Shown here piece after piece: positions 18,588 through 26,067 of a stretch of 64,000 bases of DNA. The stretch is from Leptotrichia wadei. Its GTDB lineage: Bacteria > Fusobacteriota > Fusobacteriia > Fusobacteriales > Leptotrichiaceae. A model generated the notes under the pieces. The model had not been told where the DNA came from. It saw only the letters and a program-made list of their open reading frames with translations, and searched no databases. Position numbers and translations under genes: made by a program. Numbering within the stretch: position 1 is the stretch's first letter; each line of letters begins with the position of its first letter. Where the stretch lies: the NCBI RefSeq assembly GCF_007990445.1, contig NZ_AP019841.1, forward strand, positions 1,550,001-1,614,000, in the 5' to 3' direction.

Positions 18588-18792
18588 AGATATGTTTCAA
18601 TAGAGAGTGTACATAATTTTGTGTAAACTAATAGATGAATTCAGTAAATTCAATACTTTGCTGTTCTATTTACACAAAAAATTTTACATACTCGTTCAAT
18701 TTTTTTTATCTTTAAGGAGTCTAGATTCCTTACTTCAGAATATTTATCTTATTAAATTTTAAGTTTATGTAATTATTGAACACATCTAATTT
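18588..18792. repeat. Interspersed repeat family A, copy A2, interrupted by element B1
   Basis: The left end (GATATGTTTCAATA, 18589-18602) and the right part (from 18694: ATCTTTAAGGAGTC, GATTCCTTACTTCAG, ending ATTATTGAACACATCT) match family A, but 91 bases of element B lie between them. The central hairpin is AAGGAGTCTAGATTCCTT. Confidence 0.55.
18603..18693. mobile_element. MITE-like element B1 with IS256-type inverted ends
   Basis: 91 bases. The left end GAGAGTGTACATAATTTTG and the reverse complement of the right end, GAGTATGTAAAATTTTTTG, both continue GTGTAAA, giving inverted repeats of about 26 bp in the style of IS256-family transposons. The interior has no transposase. Flanks share TTCAAT (TTTCAATA / GTTCAATT), a plausible 8-bp target duplication with two changes. 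A second copy is at 33908. Confidence 0.7.
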
Positions 18793-18810
18793 AATCCAGT
18801 ATTTTTAAAA

Positions 18811-19788
18811 TTACAGCTGTTTTATCATTTTTATTTTTTCTAAAATCTCTTTTTCCAAAATAATTTTATCAATTTTGCCTTTCAAATTTTCATCATAAAA
18901 ATCCTCAACCGTAACAATTTTACTATTTTTATTCAAATTTTTCTCCCAAAATCTTTTAAAATATGGTCGCAAAAACTTATTTATTTCAAGCACAGCTTTT
19001 ATTTTTCCCTTATTTTTCCAAATATTTTCCAAATGTTCTAAAACAAGCAATTTTGTTCCATCAAAAGTTTGAATCGTATTTATTTTTCCAAATTTTAAAA
19101 ACTCCCTTGTTTGTGAAATAAGCCAAGGATTTCCAATTATTCCACGTGAAAGTATTATGCCATCAAGATTGCATGAAGATATTTTTTGCTTTATTTCAAT
19201 AGGCTCAAATAAGTCCCCATTTCCAAAAAATTCTGTATTTCTTGGCATCTTGCTTAATCTTTCAACAATTTCCCAATTTGCAGTTCCAGAATACATCTGT
19301 TCTTGAGTCCGCCCATGAACACAGATAAAATCAAGATCATATTTATTTGCCAGTTCCAGAAAAATCTCAGGATTTTGAAAATCCTTATATCCAACACGAA
19401 TTTTTAAAGAAATATCAGCCTCGATGCCCTTAGTTTCCAAAAGCACCTTATCAACCACTTCAAAATTCTCTAAAAGTGCCGATCCTGCCCCATTTTTTAT
19501 AATCTTAGGCTGCGGACACCCCATATTTATATTAATTTTTCTAAATCCAAAATCCTTCAATTTCAAAATTCCAGAAACCAGCTCATTTTTATCCCCACCA
19601 AAAATTTGAGTCCCTGTTTTTTCCTTATCATCACATTTCAAAAGCTCATTTACAGTAATTTCATCTTCACGATTCAATAAATTAGCATTTACCATTTCAG
19701 TAAACAAAAAATCAGGCTCAAACTTTTCAAGTATTTTCCTAAAAGAATAATCAGTAACGCCCGCCATCGGAGCAACATATATTTTCAT
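18811..19788 (-). CDS. dus: tRNA-dihydrouridine synthase
   Basis: FMN-dependent enzyme that reduces uridines in the tRNA D-loop. The N-terminus has the family opening APMAGVTDYSFR (6-17), and the catalytic cysteine is in NMGCPQPK (Cys91), with NGAGSALL just after it. CVHGRTQEQMYSG and GNGDLFEP follow, as does an FMN-phosphate GIILSRGIIGNPW segment. 325 residues is normal. A GGGAGAA site precedes the ATG. It could be DusB or DusC type; I did not try to separate them. The gene stands alone. Confidence 0.93.
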   Translation of the reverse strand: MKIYVAPMAGVTDYSFRKILEKFEPDFLFTEMVNANLLNREDEITVNELLKCDDKEKTGTQIFGGDKNELVSGILKLKDFGFRKININMGCPQPKIIKNGAGSALLENFEVVDKVLLETKGIEADISLKIRVGYKDFQNPEIFLELANKYDLDFICVHGRTQEQMYSGTANWEIVERLSKMPRNTEFFGNGDLFEPIEIKQKISSCNLDGIILSRGIIGNPWLISQTREFLKFGKINTIQTFDGTKLLVLEHLENIWKNKGKIKAVLEINKFLRPYFKRFWEKNLNKNSKIVTVEDFYDENLKGKIDKIILEKEILEKIKMIKQL

Positions 19789-19907
19789 AAATTCTCCCAG
19801 ATCCTATTCTTCTCTAACTTTATTCTTCTTTAGCCATCTGTAAAAGCATGTAAAATCCAATTAATTTTTCATTTTCCAATTTTGCCAAAAATTCCTAATT
19901 TTTTTAA

Positions 19908-20013
19908 TAGATATTTTCAATAACCTAAATCTTTTAACTATACAAGGAGTTAAAATCCCTTATTTCAGGATATTTATTTTATTAAATTCTAAGTCTAAGC
20001 AGTTTTAGTATAA
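19908..20013. repeat. Interspersed repeat family A, copy A3
   Basis: Starts AGATATTTTCAATAACCTAA like A1. The hairpin is ACAAGGAGTTAAAATCCCTT, then ATTTCAGGATATTTATTTT and ATTAAATTCTAAG as in A1, A4 and A5. The right end (TTTTAGTATAAACTC) diverges and looks more like the right end of family C, so this copy may be chimeric. Confidence 0.6.
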
Positions 20014-20145
20014 ACTCTTATTTCTATTAATTTTTGCTTTTACAATTATTTATCCGCTTTTATTATATATTCAATTTCCTCAAAAATCAAATTAATTTTT
20101 TAAATTTTATCTTTAAAGCATTTTTGGATTTTATAATATTGATTA

Positions 20146-20179
20146 TTGACTTTCAAAAAAGTTATAGTATACTTATAAC
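20146..20179 (+). promoter_or_regulatory. Promoter with overlapping palindrome
   Basis: TTGACT (20146-20151) and TATACT (20168-20173) are 16 bases apart, a good sigma-70 match, 67 bases before the ATG at 20241. GTTATAGTATACTTATAAC (20161-20179) is an imperfect palindrome covering the -10 and could be an operator. Confidence 0.5.
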
Positions 20180-20240
20180 GAAATAAAAAAAATTCAATAT
20201 AATTCAAAGTTTTCTAAATTTATTATAAAAGGAGAAAATT

Positions 20241-20907
20241 ATGAGAATAAAAAAACTAATTATTAAACTAGGTGTTATTTTACTATTATTTGGAAGTGTC
20301 GCCTGTAAAAATAAAAATACTGAATTGGAAAAGAAAATTGCAAATTTAGAAAAGCAAAATGCTGAATTGGCTAAAAGGCAGCAAGAGCAGCAAAACTTGG
20401 CAAGTATCAAGACAAATGAAATAAAAAAAGAAAAAAAGGCAGCAAGAGCAGCAAAACTTGGCAAGTATCAAGACAAATGAAATAAAAAAAGAAAAAAAGG
20501 CAGAAATACCTTCAAAACCTAAAAAAATTTCAAATTATGAAGGAAAATTAGAAAACAGAATTTCAAACTACGAAGCCAAAAGAGATAAAATAAGCGATGA
20601 AAACGGATGGAGTGTTGAAGAAACTCAAGCAAATGAAGCTCTTAACGAAAAATTAGATGATGAGCTTACTAAAGTTTACAATTTAATTATGGAAAGATTG
20701 CCAGAAGGAAAAAAGGTAAACTTTAGAAACGAACAAAGACAATGGCTAAAAACAAGAAAAAGAAAAGTAGAAAATTCAAACAATGATGAAGATGGAAATT
20801 CTATGATGGGTGGAAGAGCAGCTGGAAATGTGGAAATAATGACTTATCAAGAATTTACAAAAGACAGATTATTTGAATTTGCAAGAATATATGATAATAT
20901 GGATTAA
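20241..20907 (+). pseudogene. LprI/DUF1311-type lipoprotein gene split by a 61-bp tandem duplication
   Basis: The 5' part (20241-20480) encodes a signal peptide with lipobox SVAC and a Lys/Glu/Gln coiled coil, then stops. The 3' part (to 20907), in another frame, carries the LprI-like pattern (DDELTKVYNLIMERL, then NEQRQWLKTRKR). A 61-bp unit is present twice in tandem at 20377-20437 and 20438-20498, followed by the first bases of a third. 61 is not a multiple of 3, so the second copy causes the frameshift. Deleting one unit restores a single 201-residue lipoprotein. The 3' frame has no plausible start or ribosome site. LprI-type proteins can inhibit host lysozyme, but Cys residues of characterised members are not seen here. 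It may be a decayed gene, a reversible switch or an assembly error. Confidence 0.75.
20377..20498 (+). repeat. Two tandem 61-bp copies inside the lipoprotein gene
   Basis: Both copies start GGCAGCAAGAGCAGCAAAAC and end in GAAAAAAA. They appear identical. A short GGCAG after position 20498 repeats the start of the unit. Confidence 0.9.
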
Positions 20908-20937
20908 TAATCTTTTTCAGAAGGGAAAAGCAACAAA

Positions 20938-21201
20938 ATGAAAAATAAAATTTTTATGTTAGGAATATTAGTATTAATATCAATAAATACAAATGCTGGA
21001 TGGGCAAAATATAATAATAAAATTGCAGATGAAATAAAAGGAATCAGTTCTCAAAATATTTATGACAGTAACAATAATTATGCTAATATTTACTATAGCA
21101 GTTATGATGATGAAAATGATGACTATTATTACTATGATGAAGATGACAACGATGATGATGGAGATTATTATTACTATTATGAATATGATGAGGAAGACTA
21201 G
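20938..21201 (+). CDS. Tiny exported Tyr/Asp-rich acidic protein, unknown
   Basis: 87 residues. A signal peptide is clear (MKNKIFMLGILVLIS..., cleavage probably after NTNA). After a short linker the last ~38 residues are almost only Asp, Glu and Tyr, with Asn and Gly, including runs of four and five Tyr. Such tails could bind cations or surfaces, but no family was recognised. An AGAAGGGA site precedes the ATG. It starts 30 bases after the broken lipoprotein gene, so both are probably one transcript, ending in the hairpin at 21237. The absence of stop codons in a low-complexity run is not by itself proof, but signal peptide, ribosome site and position support a real gene. Confidence 0.65.
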   Translation: MKNKIFMLGILVLISINTNAGWAKYNNKIADEIKGISSQNIYDSNNNYANIYYSSYDDENDDYYYYDEDDNDDDGDYYYYYEYDEED

Positions 21202-21236
21202 AACGATTTAGTTTTATTTTGAATAGAAAAATTTAT

Positions 21237-21265
21237 AAAGCGGCATGGAAATGTTCGCTTTTTTT
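21237..21265 (+). terminator. Terminator after the acidic protein gene
   Basis: AAAGCG (21237-21242) pairs with CGCTTT (21256-21261) and runs into TTTTTTT. It lies 35 bases past the stop at 21201. Confidence 0.65.
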
Positions 21266-21400
21266 GTCACTTTAAATTTTAATCATTTATAAAATATATT
21301 AATAATATATATATATATATTGTATATGACTTTGTAAAAAAATTATGATATAATAAAAGATAAAGAAATATAATAGATTACTAAGAAAGGGTGATAAATA

Positions 21401-22891
21401 TTGGAATTAGAAAAATTTATAAAAGACAATAGTGACAAATTGGTACAAATACATTGGAATGATATACTTAATGACTATGCTAAAAATATTGTTTTATCAC
21501 AAATTGTCCTTAATAATTTGAGTAAGGAAGAATTTTTTAAAGAAGAATCTAATTTTTTTGAATCAATTAATCGGAGAATAAATGATTATATTGAAAATAT
21601 AAAAAATCCAAATTATCAAATAGCAATTGTCGGAGCAATAAAAGCAGGAAAATCAACTTTAATAAATGCTCTTATTGGGCACGAACTTGCTAGCACAAAC
21701 GTAACTCCAGAAACCGCAACATTAACAAAATTTAAATATTCTGAAAAAAATTGCTTAAAAATAAAATTTTATACTAAAAATGACTGGGACAAAATTTGGT
21801 ACGATGCTACTGAAAAAAAAGCTACGACATTTATCGAAGGATATAAGCAGTTAAATGCTGATGAAGTTAAAAACCTATTACTTAATAAAAAAGATGTATA
21901 TCAAGAATTTGATAGTATCGAAGAAATGAAAAAAGAAATCTCACGTTGGACTTCTTCAAGATCTAAAGAACATTATTTTGTTAAAGAACTTGAAATTGGT
22001 ATAGACGATTTAAAGTTGCCAACTCAAATATGTCTGGTAGATACCCCTGGATTAAATGATGTCATAGATTACCGTTCAAAAATAACAAGAGATTATATCA
22101 GTAATGCGAATGCCGTAATTGTATGTGTAAACGCAAAAACATTACGAAATGAAGAATTTTTAACAATTACAAAAGTATTTTCAAAAGCAAGATACAAAAA
22201 AGATAAAGTTTATATTTTAGGAACTCAGATTGATATAATGAACTCTGCTGAAGATTGGCAAGAACAAAGAGCATTGTGGCTCGATATTCTAAAAAAGGAA
22301 GAATGCTACGGAAATGCATCAACAGCAATTAATCATTTGTTGGGTATAAGTTCTTTTGCTTATTCAGAAGCATCAAGATTAAATAGTATTTTTAATCGTG
22401 AAACTGTTTTAAAATTGACACATGAAAAATTAATAAATTTTGATGAAGCAGGAAAAATTATTGATTTGATATCAGAAAATAAATATACAGAAGAAATGCT
22501 GGCAGAATTGAAAAAAAGAATTATCAACTTTTCACAAATTGAAAAAGTTAATAAAATTATACAAAAGGAATTACTTCAAGATTTTAATAACTCAATGATT
22601 ACAGATTTTGTTGAACAATATAAAATTTTAGTAGAAGAAATAAATAATTTTAGAAATAATTACAAAAATATTTTAACTGAGAAAAAAGACGATTTAGAAA
22701 GAACTTCTGAAGAACTGAATAAAAAAGTGGAAGAAGAAAGACGTAAAATTGAAGAACTTGAAAAAATAAATGCCAGCCTTGAACAAAAAATAAAAGAAAC
22801 AACAGACAGCTTCAATTTAGATTTTGGAAAACTTGAAAATAATTTTAAAGAATTAGAAAAAGGTATCAAAAAAATTAAAATAGATAAATAA
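21401..22891 (+). CDS. Dynamin-like GTPase
   Basis: 496 residues. G1/P-loop GAIKAGKST is at 78-86, the G2 Thr lies in TNVTPETAT (about 99-107), G3 DTPGLND at 214-220 and a G4-like TQID at 275-278, an arrangement of the dynamin superfamily. The C-terminal ~90 residues are a Glu/Lys coiled coil. There is no obvious membrane helix; membrane remodelling could rest on the partner encoded next. Start: TTG at 21401, preceded by AAAGGGTGAT and an in-frame stop, with no ATG nearby upstream. It opens a tight three-gene unit with 22904 and 23654. Bacterial dynamin-like proteins act in membrane repair, vesicle release or phage defence; which applies here is not shown. Confidence 0.85.
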   Translation: MELEKFIKDNSDKLVQIHWNDILNDYAKNIVLSQIVLNNLSKEEFFKEESNFFESINRRINDYIENIKNPNYQIAIVGAIKAGKSTLINALIGHELASTNVTPETATLTKFKYSEKNCLKIKFYTKNDWDKIWYDATEKKATTFIEGYKQLNADEVKNLLLNKKDVYQEFDSIEEMKKEISRWTSSRSKEHYFVKELEIGIDDLKLPTQICLVDTPGLNDVIDYRSKITRDYISNANAVIVCVNAKTLRNEEFLTITKVFSKARYKKDKVYILGTQIDIMNSAEDWQEQRALWLDILKKEECYGNASTAINHLLGISSFAYSEASRLNSIFNRETVLKLTHEKLINFDEAGKIIDLISENKYTEEMLAELKKRIINFSQIEKVNKIIQKELLQDFNNSMITDFVEQYKILVEEINNFRNNYKNILTEKKDDLERTSEELNKKVEEERRKIEELEKINASLEQKIKETTDSFNLDFGKLENNFKELEKGIKKIKIDK

Positions 22892-22903
22892 GGAGGAGAA
22901 ATT

Positions 22904-23653
22904 ATGGGATTTTGGTCTGCAATTGGAGGAGTTCTTAAAGCAATTGGAAGTGTGATATTTACTCCAGCAAGGGTAATTACCTGGGTAGCCGAAAAAATTT
23001 TCAGTTTAGGTGATACCCCTAGTTACAATTCAAGCACAGCAACTGTTGATGAAACTAAAAAAGTTAATGAACTTTTAGAAAAATGTATAAAGGGATATAG
23101 TAGAGAAGCCGAAGAATACGATAAATTAGCTCAAAACATTATAAAAGATAATTTTCGTACAATAGAAGGAAAACTTTCTGAAATTAACAATGCATCTGAT
23201 ACACCGATAATTGATAATTTTGTCTTCGAGAGCTTTAAAAATAATGCTAAAAATATAAATAAAGGCCTAGATAAGATATACTCAAAACAAATATCCAATA
23301 CTTTTTCATTAAACAATAATAAATTGCTAGATATTCTTAAACTTGATAAAGGAAATAAAAAAAATGATAAATTGAGAGATTTAGCAGTAAATACTGTTAC
23401 AAAGGCAAATAATACATTATTATGTGAATTATCTGACTTTACAAAAGAACAGCAAAATTTTATTTCTGAAAAACTTTCAGAATATATGACAAATAGAAAA
23501 AATACTTTGATTACTTCTAAAAATGAAACAGAAAAAATATTAGCAAGTTTGAAAAAAGATGATAATGAAAGAATGCAATTAAAAAATTATTATAAAAATT
23601 TATTGGATGAAATAAATTTACTAGGAAAAATTTTAAATTTAGGTGGTAAATAA
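22904..23653 (+). CDS. Unknown partner of the dynamin-like GTPase, amphipathic N-terminus
   Basis: 249 residues, not recognised. Residues 1-35 are Gly/Ile/Val/Trp-rich (GFWSAIGGVLKAIGSV, then ITWVAEKIF), suggesting a membrane-inserting amphipathic or hydrophobic helix rather than a cleaved signal. The rest is charged and helical, with likely coiled coil at both 60-110 and 175-240. The start has an AGGAGGAG site and is 12 bases after the GTPase stop, so it is almost certainly co-expressed. A membrane tether or bundle-forming partner of the GTPase is inferred from position and composition only. Confidence 0.7.
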   Translation: MGFWSAIGGVLKAIGSVIFTPARVITWVAEKIFSLGDTPSYNSSTATVDETKKVNELLEKCIKGYSREAEEYDKLAQNIIKDNFRTIEGKLSEINNASDTPIIDNFVFESFKNNAKNINKGLDKIYSKQISNTFSLNNNKLLDILKLDKGNKKNDKLRDLAVNTVTKANNTLLCELSDFTKEQQNFISEKLSEYMTNRKNTLITSKNETEKILASLKKDDNERMQLKNYYKNLLDEINLLGKILNLGGK

Positions 23654-23932
23654 ATGAAAAACAGAAAAGAATTAATTGGAAATTTTTTATTTTTTCCAAA
23701 AAATGAAGGTAAAAAAATAACCCAAAAATTAAATGATATTTTGAAAAATCAAAAAGAAATAAAAGATGATATAACTGAAATAAAACAAATATTAAAAGAA
23801 TATTCTAAGTTAGAAAAATCATATAATTCAGATATAAAAAAAATTTATAAAATTATAAATCAACTACTTTTAAAAGATTTATTAAAAAAACACAAAGACT
23901 TACTAGATGATATAAAAAATGACAACTATTAA
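23654..23932 (+). CDS. Small coiled-coil protein, third gene of the GTPase unit
   Basis: 92 residues, Lys/Ile/Leu/Asp-rich and predicted helical throughout (heptads in about 25-90). The ATG directly follows the TAA of the preceding gene, pointing to translational coupling; a weak GGTGG lies upstream. No family recognised and no signal peptide. It may be an assembly or regulatory subunit for the two preceding proteins. Confidence rests on coupling and the operon context. Confidence 0.6.
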   Translation: MKNRKELIGNFLFFPKNEGKKITQKLNDILKNQKEIKDDITEIKQILKEYSKLEKSYNSDIKKIYKIINQLLLKDLLKKHKDLLDDIKNDNY

Positions 23933-24161
23933 TTTTACCCGAACAGCCTAATTTTTTATTTTTTCCCTTTAACGAATCTAAAATTTATAATATAAAGCCA
24001 CTTTTTTTATTGTTCTCTTTAATTATTTAGAAAGTTTTTGGAATCTCTTTAAATTTTATCTTTATAGTCTAGATTAGTTGATATATTGAAATAAATACTT
24101 TAAATTTTTAAAACACAACATTTTCAAAGCCAAAAAAAATTAAAATAATATAAAAATATTG

Positions 24162-24167
24162 TATAAT
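24162..24167 (+). promoter_or_regulatory. Probable -10 box of the OmpA-type lipoprotein gene
   Basis: TATAAT 43 bases before the ATG at 24211. No good -35 was found at the usual spacing in the AT-rich upstream DNA. Confidence 0.35.
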
Positions 24168-24210
24168 CCAACTAAAAGTTAAAAAGAGTAAATTTTAAGG
24201 AGGAGTCAAA

Positions 24211-24858
24211 ATGAAAAAAGTATTGGCAATTACTATGTTATCAGCATTGGCATTGGTTTCTTGTACAACTGCTGCTGATGGAACTAAGAAAATTAGTAAA
24301 ACTGGAATTGGTGCTGGAATTGGTGCGGCTGCAGGAGCGGCTATTGGGCAAGTTATTGGGAAAGATACAAAAGGTACATTGATTGGTACAGCTGGAGGAG
24401 CTGCAGTTGGTGCGGCCATTGGAAACATTTTTGATAGACAGGAAAAAGAGTTAAAAGATAAATTACAAGGAACTGGTGTAGATGTAAAAAGAACTGGTGA
24501 AGGTGAAATTAAATTAACAGCACCTGAAAACATTACTTTTGATACAAACAGCTATGTGGTTAAACCACAATTTAGAAAGACATTGGATTCGGTAGCAACT
24601 GTATTAAATACTTATCCTGATTCAACAATTGTAGTTTCAGGACATACAGATACGACAGGAACTGATGCAATCAACAATCCACTTTCTGTAAATCGTGCAA
24701 GTTCAGTAGCATCTTACCTTGAATCACAAGGAATTTCAACTTCAAGAATAACTTCACGTGGTTACGGAAGCAAACAGCCAATTGCAAGCAATGCAACAGA
24801 AGCAGGAAGAGCTCAAAACAGAAGAGTTGAAATTGCTATAATTGCAAATCAAAAATAA
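24211..24858 (+). CDS. OmpA-family peptidoglycan-binding lipoprotein with glycine zipper
   Basis: 215 residues. The signal peptide ends in lipobox LVSC (Cys18). A glycine-zipper segment (GIGAGIGAAAGAAIGQVIG and a second one) at about 35-75 probably packs against the membrane. The C-terminal OmpA-like domain has NITFDTNSYVVKP, SGHTDTTGTDAINNPLSVNRA and GYGSKQPIASN, then GRAQNRRVEI, which bind meso-diaminopimelate-type peptidoglycan. It is the YiaD type, tethering outer membrane to the wall. AAGGAGGAG precedes the ATG and a strong terminator follows, so it is monocistronic. Confidence 0.92.
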   Translation: MKKVLAITMLSALALVSCTTAADGTKKISKTGIGAGIGAAAGAAIGQVIGKDTKGTLIGTAGGAAVGAAIGNIFDRQEKELKDKLQGTGVDVKRTGEGEIKLTAPENITFDTNSYVVKPQFRKTLDSVATVLNTYPDSTIVVSGHTDTTGTDAINNPLSVNRASSVASYLESQGISTSRITSRGYGSKQPIASNATEAGRAQNRRVEIAIIANQK

Positions 24859-24871
24859 TTGAAAATTTTTT

Positions 24872-24914
24872 AGGAGTTTTTTCAAATTGAGTTTTGAATT
24901 AGCTCCTTTTTTTC
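24872..24914 (+). terminator. Terminator after the OmpA-type gene
   Basis: AGGAG (24872-24876) pairs with CTCCT (24903-24907), with an inner TTCAAA/TTTGAA stem, followed by a run of Ts. It begins 13 bases past the stop. Confidence 0.75.
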
Positions 24915-24967
24915 TGCTTCTAATTATATTTTTACTTAATTTATTTTCTTTAAATAATGAATTTATG

Positions 24968-25058
24968 CTATTTTCCATTTAAATAGAAAACTAGTTGCAT
25001 AATTCCTTATTAGCAAATAATGAAATATGGCTTCTATTTTTAAACAGGGTTTAGTATA
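24968..25058. repeat. Diverged copy of palindromic family C
   Basis: CTATTTTCCATTTAAATAG at 24968-24986 is identical to a block in C1 (5630-5648), and the right side TTTTTAAACAGGGTTTAGTA matches C1's TTTTAAATAGGTTTAGTA. The middle is unrelated and lacks the CAAGGGG hairpin. Confidence 0.5.
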
Positions 25059-25085
25059 AAATAAATTTCTATTTAGGAGGTTTTT

Positions 25086-25904
25086 ATGAGAAAAAACATA
25101 TTATCAAAATTTATAATATTAACGGGGCTTTTATTTAGTTTTGCTTTAAATGCTGGAAATAAGGAAAATTTTAATAATTTTGAAAAGTTTTCAGCCAGAA
25201 TGTCAAATAATCCAGATTATATCAGTTATGCGATAATTTCAGGAAACGGAAATAAATATCCTGTTCAGCTGAATGTTGGAAATTATCTGGCTTTTATGCC
25301 TTCAAGATATGCGGCAATCAATGTTTATGAATTTTTATCCGATACTTTGAAAAAAGATTTTAAAATTATAAAAATAAATAAAAAGGGAAAAACAACGAAT
25401 GAATCAAAAATTATAAAATATTCGCCAAATGATTTTTTTTCTAATTATACAGAAAATACAGATTCTGAAAAATCTGAAATGAAATCAATGGGAATGGTAT
25501 TTGCAGGCGTAAAAAATGTCGGTGCAGGCGAATATAAAATAACTGCTTACGGAAACAAAGGAATTTCTGGCGGGATTGACAGTAAAGGATTAAATTGGCT
25601 GAATTTAGCATTTATTCCGACAAATTCAGCATTTTATATAAAAATAAATAATGATAGAAATCTTGTATGGAGTCCAAATCGTGATTATAACAGTATTCAG
25701 TATACTTTTTCAATAGAAAATGAAAAAATTGAAGTTGCAGATAAAAAAGGAAAACATTATATGTCAATTTATCAAAAAGATAATTCCTTGTTTGTTGAAA
25801 TGGCAAAATATAATGTTGAATTCAAAATAAATCAGGCTCAAAATCAGCTGGAATATTGGATAAATCATAAATTAAAGTATGTAGAAAAGTATCAAGTTAT
25901 TTAA
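25086..25904 (+). CDS. Exported protein of unknown function
   Basis: 272 residues with a clear signal peptide (cleavage near ALNA-GN, about residue 23). The mature part appears beta-rich, with GAGEYKITAYGNKGISGG, an FIPTNSAFYIKIN stretch and aromatic strands towards the C-terminus. No family recognised and no catalytic motif seen. AGGAGG precedes the ATG. It stands alone between the OmpA-type gene and the phosphate symporter gene. A periplasmic or surface location is likely. Confidence 0.6.
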   Translation: MRKNILSKFIILTGLLFSFALNAGNKENFNNFEKFSARMSNNPDYISYAIISGNGNKYPVQLNVGNYLAFMPSRYAAINVYEFLSDTLKKDFKIIKINKKGKTTNESKIIKYSPNDFFSNYTENTDSEKSEMKSMGMVFAGVKNVGAGEYKITAYGNKGISGGIDSKGLNWLNLAFIPTNSAFYIKINNDRNLVWSPNRDYNSIQYTFSIENEKIEVADKKGKHYMSIYQKDNSLFVEMAKYNVEFKINQAQNQLEYWINHKLKYVEKYQVI

Positions 25905-26067
25905 TAGAATTTACCAAATAAATTTTATAAATTTTGAATTACATACTATTTTTTATTTGAAATTCTAGTAAAAAAAAGTAGAAAATTGAAAAAAAATATG
26001 GTATAAATACAACGTGATAGAATTTTTAAAACTAAAATAAAATAAAAATAAAGAGAGGATTGATTTG

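Larger units (their letters stand above)
18431..18810. other. Repeat-filled intergenic region
   Basis: 380 bases without a gene between the dus gene end and the DUF2325 protein start. The right half holds repeat elements B1 and A2. The first 150 bases are AT-rich with no frame, and should contain the promoter of the DUF2325 gene. Confidence 0.55.
19789..20240. other. Intergenic region between dus and the broken lipoprotein gene
   Basis: 452 bases between divergent genes with no credible coding frame. It holds repeat A3 at about 19908-20013, the promoter at 20146-20173 and a strong GGAG site before 20241. The rest is AT-rich without visible structure. Confidence 0.55.

Noticed and set aside
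20458-20907. Stand-alone gene for the LprI-like domain
   Set aside because: It would begin with a TTG inside the second 61-bp unit with no ribosome site and no signal peptide; it is best read as the shifted 3' half of the upstream gene.
21299-21322. Run of AT dinucleotides before the GTPase gene as a CRISPR or phase-variable promoter
   Set aside because: It is a short imperfect AT tract with no spacers; by chance expected in such AT-rich DNA.
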